A DNA stretch of 25,897 nucleotides from DASPKT01 sp035627915 (lineage in GTDB: Bacteria; Pseudomonadota; Alphaproteobacteria; Azospirillales; Azospirillaceae): positions 1 through 25,897 of the forward strand of contig DASPKT010000103.1 of assembly GCA_035627915.1 (NCBI GenBank), given 5' to 3'. Under the pieces are notes generated by a model. That model was not told the origin of the DNA, did not search any database, and saw only the letters and a list, made by a program, of their open reading frames with translations. The translations under genes were made by a program, and so were the position numbers. How positions within the stretch are numbered: the first letter of the stretch is position 1; the number at the start of each line of letters is the position of its first letter. Below are positions 1 to 8,500 of this stretch, piece after piece.

Positions 1-45
1 ACGTCGGAGGATCGCTCCGCAGTCCCGCCCCCCCCTTTCTCCCTC

Positions 46-68
46 TCCCTCTCCCCCTGGGAGAGGGA
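46..68. repeat. Hairpin-forming inverted repeat at the window's left edge
   Basis: A 10-bp perfect inverted repeat (TCCCTCTCCC / GGGAGAGGGA) with a 3-base spacer lies in a pyrimidine-rich stretch just downstream of the response-regulator stop codon. The position suits a 3' hairpin for the minus-strand kinase/regulator operon. There is no T-run after it on the minus strand, so it is either a weak terminator or a copy of a dispersed intergenic GC-rich hairpin element. A partial second copy of the GGGAGAGG motif follows at about 80-87. Confidence 0.45.
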
Positions 69-118
69 AAGAGAATTCTGGGAGAGGCATGGAAATCCAG
101 GCGGGCAGCCTTGGTCCC

Positions 119-550
119 CTACCGCTCCGGCCTGAGATGCCGGATGCGGCCGCGGCAGATGATGCGCAGCTTGACCTCCAACTGGGCGCAGGAGAAGGGC
201 TTCACCACGAAGGCGGTGACGCCCTCGCGCCGGGCCTCCATGACCGCGTCCAGTGTGCCGTTGCCGGTCTGCATGATGAAGGGCAGGTCGGGCCGGGTGC
301 GGCGCACCTTGCGCAACAGCTCGATCCCCGACATGCGCGGCATCAGCCAGTCGCACAGGATCACGTCGACGTCCTCGCCCTGCTCCTCCAGGAAGGAGAG
401 CGCGTCGGCGCCGTCGCCGGCGGTCATCACGTCGCGGCAGCCGATGGAGTTCAGCATGTCCACGATGAAGGTGCGCTGCGGCAGCTGGTCCTCCACGACC
501 AGGATGCGCAGCCCCTTGATGGGGTCGTCGGGCACGAACAGGCGCTTCAC
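119..550 (-). CDS. Single-domain response regulator (CheY-like receiver)
   Basis: This 143-residue protein is one receiver domain with no output domain. The acidic pocket is at Glu20-Asp21 (VVEDQ), the phosphoacceptor is Asp67 (ILCDWLMPRMSG), the switch Thr is Thr95 and the conserved Lys is Lys117 (VVKPFS). It would take a phosphoryl group from a kinase, or from the receiver of the hybrid kinase via a phosphotransferase, and pass the signal on by protein-protein contact. The start chosen is GTG at 550. It overlaps the TGA stop of the upstream hybrid kinase, and GGAGG lies 7-8 bases before it inside the kinase gene. This indicates translational coupling and a shared operon, so the hybrid kinase is the likely partner. 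The output target is not visible. Confidence 0.93.
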   Translation of the reverse strand: MKRLFVPDDPIKGLRILVVEDQLPQRTFIVDMLNSIGCRDVMTAGDGADALSFLEEQGEDVDVILCDWLMPRMSGIELLRKVRRTRPDLPFIMQTGNGTLDAVMEARREGVTAFVVKPFSCAQLEVKLRIICRGRIRHLRPER

Positions 551-3282
551 GACGCCACCTCCGTCCTGCCGGCCAGCACGTCGGCCACCACGGCCTGCAG
601 CGTGGTGAGGTCGATGGGCTTGTAGAGCACGGTGGCGCCCGGGGGCAGGTCGCCCTGGGAATAGCCGCCGCGCGACGGGTAGCCGGTCATGAACACCACG
701 GGCAGGCCGGGGTCCAGCTCGCCCACCAGCTGCGCCAGGCGGATGCCGCCCAGCTCGGGCATGACGATGTCGGTCAGCAGCAGGTCCACGTCGCCGGCAT
801 CGAACATCTCCAGCGCCTCCGCCCCGTCGCCGGCGGCCAGCACGGTGTAGCCGGCGGCGGTCAGCGTCTCCTCCACCAGGGCCAGCAGGTCGGGCTCGTC
901 CTCCGCCACCAGGATGCGGGCGCCGCCGGCACCCTCGCGCAGCGCGCGGCCGCGGCTCTCCAGGGCGGCGGGCGGGGCCTCGGCCAGGGGCAGCCAGATC
1001 ATGAAGCCGGTGCCCTCGCCCGGGGCCGTCTCCACCTCGATGGCGCCGCCGGCCTGCCGCACCGTGCCGTACACCATGGACAGGCCCAGGCCGGTGCCCT
1101 GACCGGGCGGCTTGGTGGTGAAGAAGGGCTCGAAGATGCGGGCCTTGACCTCCTCGGTCATGCCGGTGCCCTCGTCCGTGACCGACAGCAGGGCGTAGGC
1201 CCCCTCGCGCAGGCCCAGCGGCAGCGGCCCCTCCGCCGCCACGCTGGCGAGGCGCACGGTCAGCCGGCCGCCGTCGGGCATGGCGTCGCGGGCGTTGATG
1301 GCGAGGTTCACCACCGCCTGCGCCATCAGGTCGGGATCGGCCGTGACCCAGGCGGGGCGGTCCGGCAGGTCGAAGACCAGCTCGATCGTCTCCCCCAGCA
1401 GGGGCGACAGCAGGAACTGCTGGTTGCGCACGACGGCGGCGAGGTCGACCGTGCGCGGCTCCACCATCTTGCGCCGGGCGAAGGTAAGCAGCTCGCGCGT
1501 CAGCACCGAGGCGCGCTTCACCCCCTGCACGATGCGGTCGAGGTGGCCGGCCAGCGTGCCGCCCGCCTCGCCCGCCTTCTCGGCGTTGCGGCGGGCAAGC
1601 TCGGCATAGCCGCCGATGACCGAGAGGATGTTGTTGAAGTCGTGCGCGACGCCGCCGGCGAGCTGGCCCAGCGCGTCCATCTTCTGGGCCTGGAGAAGCT
1701 GCGCCTCCAGGTTCTTCTGCTCGGTCACGTCGGTGAACAGGCAGACGTAGCCGCCGCCCGGCATGGGGCTGTGGCGCACCTGCAGCCACTGGCCGTTGGG
1801 GCGCCGCCGCTCGTTGTAATAGAAGCCGGTGTGGCGGATCTCGTCGAAGATGGCGAGCGCCTCCTCCACCGTCTCGTCGGGGTATTCGCCGCGCGCGGCC
1901 ATGTAGCGGACGATCTCGCGGTCGGTGGTGCCGGGCCGCAGGATGTCGGGCGGCACCTCCGACAAGGCCTGCAGCTTCTCGTTCACGTACTGGATGCGGC
2001 CGTCGGCGCCGTAGACCACCACGCCCACGTCGATGTTGGCGAGCATGGTCTCCAGCAGCTCGGTCTTCTCCGCGATCTCCTTCTGGGCGCGGCGCGCCTC
2101 GGTGATGTCGCGGATGAAGGCCGTGTAGCCCTTGGTGCGGCCCAGCGGCACCTCGGTGATCGACAGCTCGACCGGGATGACGGTGCCGTCGGCGCGCAGC
2201 GCCTCGATCTCCACCCGGCGGTCCAGCATGCGGGGCGGGGCGTCGCCGCGGCGGCGCGCCATGCCGGCGATGTGGCCGCTCCGGTGCTGCGGCGGGACGA
2301 TGGTGTCGGCCACCGGGCGGCCCAGCACCTCCGACCGGGTCCAGCCGAAGGCGCGCTCGGCCGCCGGGTTGAACAGGGTGATGCGGCCGTCCTGGTCGAT
2401 GCCGACGATGGCGTCCAGTGCGGTGTCGACGATGGTGCGGGCGCGCTCCTCGCTCTGGCGCAGCCGCTCGTGCGCCAGCTCGCGCTCGCTGATGTCGCGG
2501 AAGATCACCAGGACCAGCGTCTCGCCCCCGCTCTCGAAGGGAACGCCGGTCAGCTCGGTCACCAGGGTCCGCCCGTCGTAGGTGCGGATGGGGAAGCGCA
2601 GGATCTGCCCCGATATCTCGCCCGTGACCACGCGGCGCAGCAGCGAGGCCGCCTCGCTCAGCGTCTCGATCGTGGTGAGGTCGAACAGGCTGAGGGTGGA
2701 GGGGTCGGGATCGCCGCGCAGGCCCAGGATGCGGGCCCCGGCGCGGTTCAGGAAGCGCCCGCGTCCGGTGACGTCGTGCACCGCGATGCCGTCCGGCGAC
2801 AGGTCCACCAGCTGGCGGTAGCGGCGCTCGCTCTCCGCCAGCGCCTGCTCGCGCCGCTTCAGCTCGGTGATGTCGGTGCGGATGCAGACGGTGGTGCCGT
2901 CGGGCGACTTGTGGTCGGACACCAGCACCCAGCGCCCGTCCTCCGCCTCGAACTCGAAGGGCTCGTGGGGCTGGCGGAACAGGGCCAGGCGGCGCTGGAT
3001 GTAGGCCTCGGGGTCCTGGCCGACGGCGTCGCGGTTCTCGCCCGCGGCGACGGCGGCGCGCAGCAGGTCCTCGTAGCGGGCGCCCGGCACCAGCCGCGGC
3101 GCCGAGCGGCCGAAGATGCGCTTGAACTTCTCGTTGACCAGGACCAGCCGCTCGTCCGCATCGAACAGCGCGAAGCCGTCCGAGATGGCGTCGAGCGAGT
3201 GGGTGATGCTCTTCAGGTTCAATCCGGTGCCCCCGCGGCCGGTCGGGAGCAGAGTGTTGCCCGAGCGCGGACCGGCCCGCAA
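547..3282 (-). CDS. Multi-PAS hybrid sensor histidine kinase with C-terminal receiver (CckA-like layout)
   Basis: This cytoplasmic hybrid kinase has about 911 residues and no transmembrane segment. Four PAS-type sensor regions lie at roughly 25-140, 150-268, 275-395 and 405-522. They are joined by the usual DIT/DVTE linkers (TDITELKRR, FRDISERE, IRDITEARR, FTDVTEQKN). The HisKA H-box GGVAHDFNN places the phosphoacceptor at His547. The HATPase domain has an N-box near 656-668 (NLAINARDAMPDGG), a G1 box (TDEGTGM) and a G2 box (GQGTGLGLS). A receiver at 788-905 has phosphoacceptor Asp838 (LLLTDIVMPELGG) and Lys888. Layout and motifs resemble CckA, but there are no membrane anchors and the cognate phosphotransferase is not in the window. 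The start is uncertain: TTG at 3282 has AAAGGA upstream, and a second in-frame TTG lies at 3222. The stop overlaps the downstream response regulator. Confidence 0.92.
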   Translation of the reverse strand: MRAGPRSGNTLLPTGRGGTGLNLKSITHSLDAISDGFALFDADERLVLVNEKFKRIFGRSAPRLVPGARYEDLLRAAVAAGENRDAVGQDPEAYIQRRLALFRQPHEPFEFEAEDGRWVLVSDHKSPDGTTVCIRTDITELKRREQALAESERRYRQLVDLSPDGIAVHDVTGRGRFLNRAGARILGLRGDPDPSTLSLFDLTTIETLSEAASLLRRVVTGEISGQILRFPIRTYDGRTLVTELTGVPFESGGETLVLVIFRDISERELAHERLRQSEERARTIVDTALDAIVGIDQDGRITLFNPAAERAFGWTRSEVLGRPVADTIVPPQHRSGHIAGMARRRGDAPPRMLDRRVEIEALRADGTVIPVELSITEVPLGRTKGYTAFIRDITEARRAQKEIAEKTELLETMLANIDVGVVVYGADGRIQYVNEKLQALSEVPPDILRPGTTDREIVRYMAARGEYPDETVEEALAIFDEIRHTGFYYNERRRPNGQWLQVRHSPMPGGGYVCLFTDVTEQKNLEAQLLQAQKMDALGQLAGGVAHDFNNILSVIGGYAELARRNAEKAGEAGGTLAGHLDRIVQGVKRASVLTRELLTFARRKMVEPRTVDLAAVVRNQQFLLSPLLGETIELVFDLPDRPAWVTADPDLMAQAVVNLAINARDAMPDGGRLTVRLASVAAEGPLPLGLREGAYALLSVTDEGTGMTEEVKARIFEPFFTTKPPGQGTGLGLSMVYGTVRQAGGAIEVETAPGEGTGFMIWLPLAEAPPAALESRGRALREGAGGARILVAEDEPDLLALVEETLTAAGYTVLAAGDGAEALEMFDAGDVDLLLTDIVMPELGGIRLAQLVGELDPGLPVVFMTGYPSRGGYSQGDLPPGATVLYKPIDLTTLQAVVADVLAGRTEVAS

Positions 3283-3318
3283 GCGTCTACCGGTCCTTTC
3301 GGCATAGGGCCGCCGGGC

Positions 3319-3969
3319 TCAGGGGACGCTGAGCAGGGTGGTGACGACGTTGGACCCGTCGGACGCCAGCGCCTCGGCCCGCTCCCGGTAGTCCTGCCGG
3401 CCGCTGAAGCCGCCCGCCGCCTTGACCCGCTCGATCCAGGACTCCGACGCGCCCAGCCGGCGGATGCGCTCGATCATGCGGCCGGTGGCGCGCACCGTGA
3501 TGGTCCCCGTGTCGAGCTGGCGCGGCGCGTGCACCATGAACTCGGCCCCCGCCTCGGCATAGCGGGGGAAGCCCGCCATGAACAGGCCGAAGCACATGCT
3601 CTCGCACGACTCGCCGGCGCGGACGTAGGTGGAGACGGCGCGGCCGTTCTCGCGCTCCTCCAGGATGCGGTCGATGACCGCGTAGCCCGCCTTGGTGAAG
3701 CCGCCGGGGCTGTTCAGCTCCAGCAGCAGCGGCATGTCGGACGGCACCCCGTCGATGGCGGCGGCGAAGCGGTCGGCCACGTCGTGGGTGATGACGCCGT
3801 CCAGCCGCAGCACCAGCCCCCGCTCCGTCTCCTTGAAGTCGAGGTCCGCCGGCGTCAGCGACGGCAGCGGCGAGGTCATGGGGGCGGCGTTGGTCTCCTG
3901 CGCGCCCGCCGGCAGGGCGGGGGCGGAGAGGGCGGTCAGGACGGCGAGGCTGGCGATGAGGCGGCGCAT
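3319..3969 (-). CDS. Exported ClpP/crotonase-fold protein (putative periplasmic serine hydrolase)
   Basis: This 216-residue protein starts with a cleavable signal peptide (about residues 1-23, ending AGAQ). The body resembles the ClpP-like periplasmic proteins of the COG3904 type. An NSPGG motif at 86-90 matches the substrate-strand and oxyanion region. ESMC at 123-126 puts Ser124 where ClpP has its nucleophile, and MVHAPRQ puts His147 where ClpP has its catalytic His. A catalytic Asp could not be placed. Cys122 and Cys126 flank the Ser and may form a disulfide in the periplasm. ATG at 3969 has AGGGA seven bases upstream. It is transcribed toward the hybrid kinase with a 36-bp gap, so co-transcription is possible. 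Fold assignment is fairly firm; protease activity is inference. Confidence 0.75.
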   Translation of the reverse strand: MRRLIASLAVLTALSAPALPAGAQETNAAPMTSPLPSLTPADLDFKETERGLVLRLDGVITHDVADRFAAAIDGVPSDMPLLLELNSPGGFTKAGYAVIDRILEERENGRAVSTYVRAGESCESMCFGLFMAGFPRYAEAGAEFMVHAPRQLDTGTITVRATGRMIERIRRLGASESWIERVKAAGGFSGRQDYRERAEALASDGSNVVTTLLSVP

Positions 3970-4057
3970 GTCGGTTCCCTGGGCTCTGGAGGGAACTCTG
4001 CCGCCCGGAACTTTCCTTATGGTTAACGCCGGTCTGGATGGAACAATCTGTCGCGGA

Positions 4058-4456
4058 TCAGGACGGCTCCACCGCCTCGCCGCCGCCGGCCCGGACCAAG
4101 TCCAGGGCGTTCCGGTCGAAGCTGGCGAAGGTCTCGGCCCCCAGCTGCCGGCCCTGGAAGGCGATCACCCCGTCCGCGAAGTCGCCGCCGGCCTCCAGGA
4201 AGGCGAGCCCCGCCTCGACGGCGGGCACGTCGGTCCGCACCGGCCCGGCGGCGATCAGGGACCGGATGGCGCGGACGATCTCGGCGGGCGGCTTCCCATA
4301 GCCCCGCGCCATGACCCAGACGAACTCGCACAGGACGGGGACCGGCACGGCGATCAGCTCGACCTCGGACAGCAGCCTGCGCGCGGCCGGCGACTGCCGG
4401 GGGTCGTCGTCGGCGGCGGCGCGGACCAGGATATTGGTGTCGGCCGTCAGCCTCAT
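4058..4456 (-). CDS. vapC: PIN-domain toxin, VapC-like
   Basis: This 132-residue protein is a full-length PIN domain, a family of Mg-dependent ribonucleases. The expected acidic residues are visible: Asp6 (ADTNILVR), Glu44 (LCEFVWV), Asp95 (FADGVIA) and Asp114 (SFDRNAL). It would cleave RNA, usually tRNA or rRNA in VapC families, when not bound by its antitoxin. ATG at 4456 overlaps the TGA of the upstream antitoxin gene as ATGA. No good ribosome-binding site of its own is visible, so translation probably depends on coupling, as is typical for VapBC pairs. The RNA target cannot be told from sequence. Confidence 0.9.
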   Translation of the reverse strand: MRLTADTNILVRAAADDDPRQSPAARRLLSEVELIAVPVPVLCEFVWVMARGYGKPPAEIVRAIRSLIAAGPVRTDVPAVEAGLAFLEAGGDFADGVIAFQGRQLGAETFASFDRNALDLVRAGGGEAVEPS

Positions 4457-4704
4457 CGGCGCCCGGCCCAGCCCGCCGCCGCGATCCCGTTCATCTCCTC
4501 GACCGAGAGCGGCTTCGCGTCCGACACGGGCAGGGAGCCCAGGAAATCCCGGATGGAGCCCGCCTCCGCCGCCCTGACCTCGACCCGGCCGGAGGGCAGC
4601 AGCTCGACCACCAGCCGGTCGCCGGGGGTCACGCCCAGGTGCTCCAGCACCTCCCGCCGCAGGGTGACCTGCCCCTTGGCGGTCACCGTCAGCACCGTTC
4701 CCAT
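4453..4704 (-). CDS. vapB: AbrB/MazE-type antitoxin, VapB-like
   Basis: The 83-residue protein opens with a SpoVT/AbrB swapped-hairpin DNA-binding domain (VTAKGQVTLRREVLEHLGV, residues about 7-25, then PGDRLVVELLPSGRVEV). A C-terminal tail (residues about 50-83) would wrap the PIN toxin. It should neutralise the toxin and repress its own promoter. The start is ATG at 4704 with GGAGG about five bases before it. A longer in-frame reading from 4767 would run through the upstream inverted repeat and is rejected. An inverted repeat at 4718-4737 lies immediately upstream and is the likely operator. Confidence 0.88.
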   Translation of the reverse strand: MGTVLTVTAKGQVTLRREVLEHLGVTPGDRLVVELLPSGRVEVRAAEAGSIRDFLGSLPVSDAKPLSVEEMNGIAAAGWAGRR

Positions 4705-4717
4705 GGCCCCTCCGGCA

Positions 4718-4737
4718 GTAAGGCAGTTTCGCCTTAC
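4718..4737. promoter_or_regulatory. Inverted repeat, probable VapB operator
   Basis: A perfect 7-bp inverted repeat GTAAGGC-N6-GCCTTAC sits 14 bp upstream of the antitoxin ATG, in the 67-bp gap between the SDR gene and vapB. Swapped-hairpin antitoxins bind such short palindromes at their own promoter. The AT content just upstream (TTTGTAAGG on the minus strand) is higher than the surroundings, as expected near a promoter. Operator function is inferred from position and symmetry. Confidence 0.6.
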
Positions 4738-4771
4738 AAACCTAGTTCCTGCTGGACAGGCCGGCAAGGGG

Positions 4772-5536
4772 TCACAGCATCACGGCGCCGCCGCTGGGGC
4801 TGAGGCACTGGCCGACCATGTGGCGGGCGTCGGGGGAGGCCAGGAAGACGTAGGCCGGGGTCACGTCCTCCAAATCGCCCAGGCGCTGGCGGGGCAGGCG
4901 GCGGCGCAGCGAATCGAGCCCGGCCGCCAGGGTGCCGCCGGACTGGCGCGGGGCCAGCGCGCCGGGCGCCACGCAGTTGGCGGTCACGTTGCGCGGGCCG
5001 ATGTCGTGGGAAAGGCTGCGGGTGAAGCCCAGGATGGCGCCGGAGGCGGCGCCGTAGAGGGTCAGGCCCGGCGCGCCGGAATATACCGCATCCGAAACGG
5101 TGCTGACGATCCGCCCGTAGTCGCGTGCGACCATGAGCGGCAGCACCAGCCGGGTCATCAGGAAGACGCTGCGCACGCTGGCCGCCATGACGGCGTCGAA
5201 CAGCTCCACCCCGCTCTCCTCGAAGGGCAGGGTGGGGCGCAGGCCGGCGTTGTTGACCAGCACGTCGACGTTCTCGTAGGCGGTGACCGCCGCCTCCATG
5301 ACGGCGTAGGCGCCGTCGGGGGTGGAGACGTCGGCCTGGACGACGACGGCGCGGCGGCCCAGCCGCTCGATCTCCAGCGCCGCCTTGTGCGCCTCCTGGG
5401 CCTCCTCCGGCGCGGTGTGCTGGATCAGCAGGTCGGCGCCTTCGCGCGCCAGCGCCACCGCCACCGCCTGGCCGATCCCGGCCGCCCCGCCCGTCACCAG
5501 CGCCGTGCGCCCGTCCAGCCTGCCCATACCCGCCAT
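4772..5536 (-). CDS. Short-chain dehydrogenase/reductase-family protein lacking the catalytic Lys
   Basis: This 254-residue protein has the classical SDR fold signals. The TGGAAGIG nucleotide-binding loop is at 15-22, an acidic DV motif near 69, NNAG at 95-98, Ser148 (TVSDA) and Tyr161. The PG motif after strand 6 (VAPGALAP) is also present. The YxxxK motif reads YGAAS, so the catalytic Lys is Ser165. The Asn of the Asn-Ser-Tyr-Lys tetrad also appears to be Ser120 (AASVRSVF). Both are unambiguous in the DNA. It may bind NAD(P)(H) but be catalytically weak or altered; its substrate is unknown. GTG/ATG choices at the 5' end are ATG 5536 or ATG 5527. It follows the GlmS-like gene by 63 bp on the same strand and may be co-transcribed with it. 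Confidence 0.85.
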   Translation of the reverse strand: MAGMGRLDGRTALVTGGAAGIGQAVAVALAREGADLLIQHTAPEEAQEAHKAALEIERLGRRAVVVQADVSTPDGAYAVMEAAVTAYENVDVLVNNAGLRPTLPFEESGVELFDAVMAASVRSVFLMTRLVLPLMVARDYGRIVSTVSDAVYSGAPGLTLYGAASGAILGFTRSLSHDIGPRNVTANCVAPGALAPRQSGGTLAAGLDSLRRRLPRQRLGDLEDVTPAYVFLASPDARHMVGQCLSPSGGAVML

Positions 5537-5599
5537 CCCCGGTCCCGTTGGTCGGGCGCCATGGTGCGGGCGGGGGGCGGGGCCGTCAACTGCCGGGCG

Positions 5600-8500
5600 T
5601 CAGCCCCGGAGAAGCTCGGCCGGGGTGCGGAACAGCAGGTCGCGCGGGCTGACGCTCTCCAGGAAGCCGGCGAAGCCGGCGTCGCCGGCGGCCGCCCCGG
5701 CCTCGTGGAAGGCGTCGAACAGGTCCTCGTAGAGCCTGAGGTCGCGCAGCAGCGCCGTCTTCTGCTGCAGCGACGCCTGCGGCACCAGGGCCGCGTGCAG
5801 CAGCACCAGGCCGGTGACCGTCCACTCCCGGTCGTCGAAGACCGGCGCCAGCAGCAGGTTCTCCGCCCCCTCCGGCCCGTCCGACAGGATGGCGCGGCCG
5901 AGGCGCAGCGCCTTGCGCTTGCTGCCCGCGGCCGGGCGCGGCCGGTCGTAGCTGGAGGCCGCCCCCTTGGACCGGCCGGAGCGGGCGGCGGCGCGCAGCA
6001 GCGGCGCCCCATCGGCCCCGTCGCCCTCGACCGCGTAGAACACGCCGCCCTCGATGCCGACCACGATGGTGGAGAGCGCGACCAGCAGCTGGCGGTCGTG
6101 CTCCGCCAGCTGGGCGGCGCCGACGCCCAGGTCGGCCAGGGCGGCGTGCAGCAGCGGGCTGATCTCGCGCCCCGGGCGGGAGATGCCGACCGTCACCGTC
6201 TTGGCCTGGTGGCGGATGGTGTCCACGGGGCGCGAGGTCTCCTCGAACACCTGCTGCAGCAGCTTCAGCCCGTCCGCCGCAGCGCGGCCGCCCTCCGCGG
6301 TGCCGGCGCGGGCGCCGCGCAGCCGGGTGGAGAGCAGGGCCAGGCGGGCGGCGTAGCTGGCGGGCAGCGCCGCGTCCAGCCCGCCCTCCGCGCAGTCCTC
6401 CACCCGCTCGTCCACCAGCGCCGCGACGGCGGACAGGTCGCCGCCGGCGCGCGCGGCCTCCGCCTCCAGCCGCACCGACAGCTCGCGGAAGGGGCGGGAG
6501 CTGCGGTCGATGGCCAGCGCCGCGTGGAAGCCCCAGAGGTGGCCCGCCACCGTCGCCATGACGAAGTCCAGCCCGGCGCCGGCGCTGGGCAGCGGCACCA
6601 CCGCCTCGGCATAGGCGTCGAAGCAGGTCTCGCCCTTGGCGGCGAAGACGATGGGCTTGCCGTTGTGCGCCTTGAAGATCGCCACCTCCTTGGCCGTGTC
6701 CTGCGCCAGCAGCGGCGGCAGGTCGTTGGCGACGACCAGGGTCAGCGGCTCGGTCGAGAGGTCGATGTGCTTCTTGTCCTCGGTGAAGTCGACCGGGATC
6801 GACTTGTAGCAGAGTTCCGACAGCTTGATCCGGATCTCCTCCGCCGCGATCTTGTTGGCGCCGTTGCCGACCACCGCCCAGTAGCGGTTGCGGGGCGCGT
6901 AGGCCTCGGCGCAGGCGCGGATGGCGCCCTCGCCGTCCAGCACCTCCTGGATGCGCTGCGGCAGCCCCTCCAGCGCCACCAGCTCGTCATGGATGCGGGC
7001 GGCGTCCATGGTGCCCAGCGCGTCGGCCAGGCACAGCGCCGTCAGCTTGCCGGCGGCGACCTGGCTGTAGAAGGCCTTGGTGGAGGCCACCGCCATCTCG
7101 ATGTCGCGGCCGTCGCTGGTGAAGAGGTGGCTGTCCGACTTGCGGACCAGCGGGCTGTTGCGGCGGTTGACGATGGCGTGGATCCAGGCGCCGGCGGCGC
7201 GCGCCAGGTCCACCGTGCGGTTGGTGTCCGTCGTCGTGCCGCTCTGGCTGATGGCGATGACCAGCGCGTCGTCCAGCGACCGCCCCTCCAGGTCGCCCGA
7301 CAGCTCCGACGCCTTGGCGCTCTCCACCGAGACGGCGGCGTTGCCCAGCGCCAGCCGGATCAGGTGCGCCACGCCCATGGCGGCGATGGCGGCGGTGCCC
7401 TGGCCGGTCACCAGGATGCGCCGCACCGGCGGCCGGGAGGCGTCGCGCAGCCGGTCGCGCAGCCCCTGCCAGGGGCCGCCGCCCTCGATCCCCTGGGCGC
7501 CCAGGTCGAAGCTGACCGCCCGCCCCTCGCGCCGGTAGCGGCCGACGAGCGTCTTGGCGACGCTGGCCGGGGCCTCGTGCACCTCCTTCTCGAAGAAGTG
7601 CTGGAAGCCGCCGCGGAAGATGTCGCGGGAGAAGATCTCGATGGGCTCCGCCTTCAGGGCCGCCGGCGCGCCATCGTCGATGGTGCGGGCGTCCAGCCCG
7701 GGCTCGCCGTCCCGCGCGGAGAGCGCCACCTGCAGCCCGCCGCGCTCCACCTGCGCCAGCGCCACCGACCGCCGCGCCCGCGGCGCCAGCCCGTAGTTCT
7801 CCGAGGCGATGACGATGCCGTCCTGCACCTCCGCCACGAACAGGCTCTGCCCGCTGCCCTTCTGCCCCAGGTACAGGCGCTCCGGGTCCTCCGGGTGCTG
7901 CATGATGATGGCCATGCTGCCGTCGAGCCGGCGCATGGTGTTGAGGAACCGGTCCGAGGCGGCACCGCCGGAGCGGTCCAGGCGGAACAGGACCGGGATG
8001 ATCTTGGTGTCGGTGGTGACGTCCGCCGGGATGGCGTGGCCGGCCGCCTCCACCTGGCTCTCGACCAGGGCGCGGTAGTTGTCGATGTCGCCGTTCAGCG
8101 CGAACAGCGCGTCGGCGTCGCCGTCCAGCTCCAGCGCGTTGTCGCCCTTCAGCCCGCCGTTGACCGGGTGGCAGTTCGGCAGGTTGATCGCCCCGTGGGA
8201 CGCCCAGCGGGTGTGGGCGATGGCGCTCATGGCGCCGGCCCGCCGCGCCGCCTCCCACAGGACGAGGTCGGCGCGGATGGCGGCGCGCAGGGCCGCCCCG
8301 TTGTCGCCCAGCCGGCCGATCAGGGTGGCGACCTTGTAGACGAAGCGCACCGTGGACCGCCCGTCGGCCAGGCGGTGGAAGGCGACGCTGCCGGAGCGGT
8401 CGCCGCCGGCGCGGCCCGCCTCGTACGCGTCGCGCAGCGACGGCGGCAGGTCGGCCGGCCCGAACGGCCCGTCGATCACCAGCTGCACCGCGATGCCGGC

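Noticed and set aside
31..90. CTCTCCC/GGGAGAG repeats as a possible CRISPR or tandem repeat array
   Set aside because: There are only one hairpin and one degenerate half-copy, with no regular spacers. It is an intergenic hairpin element.
1543..4026. An 827-codon plus-strand open frame antisense to the hybrid kinase
   Set aside because: It has low-complexity composition (Val, Ala, Gly, Gln, His) and no motifs, and the opposite strand is a clear four-PAS kinase.
5035..5058. Frameshift or error explaining the missing SDR Lys
   Set aside because: The reading frame is continuous through YGAASGAI with family-like sequence on both sides, so a simple frameshift cannot explain the Ser codon.
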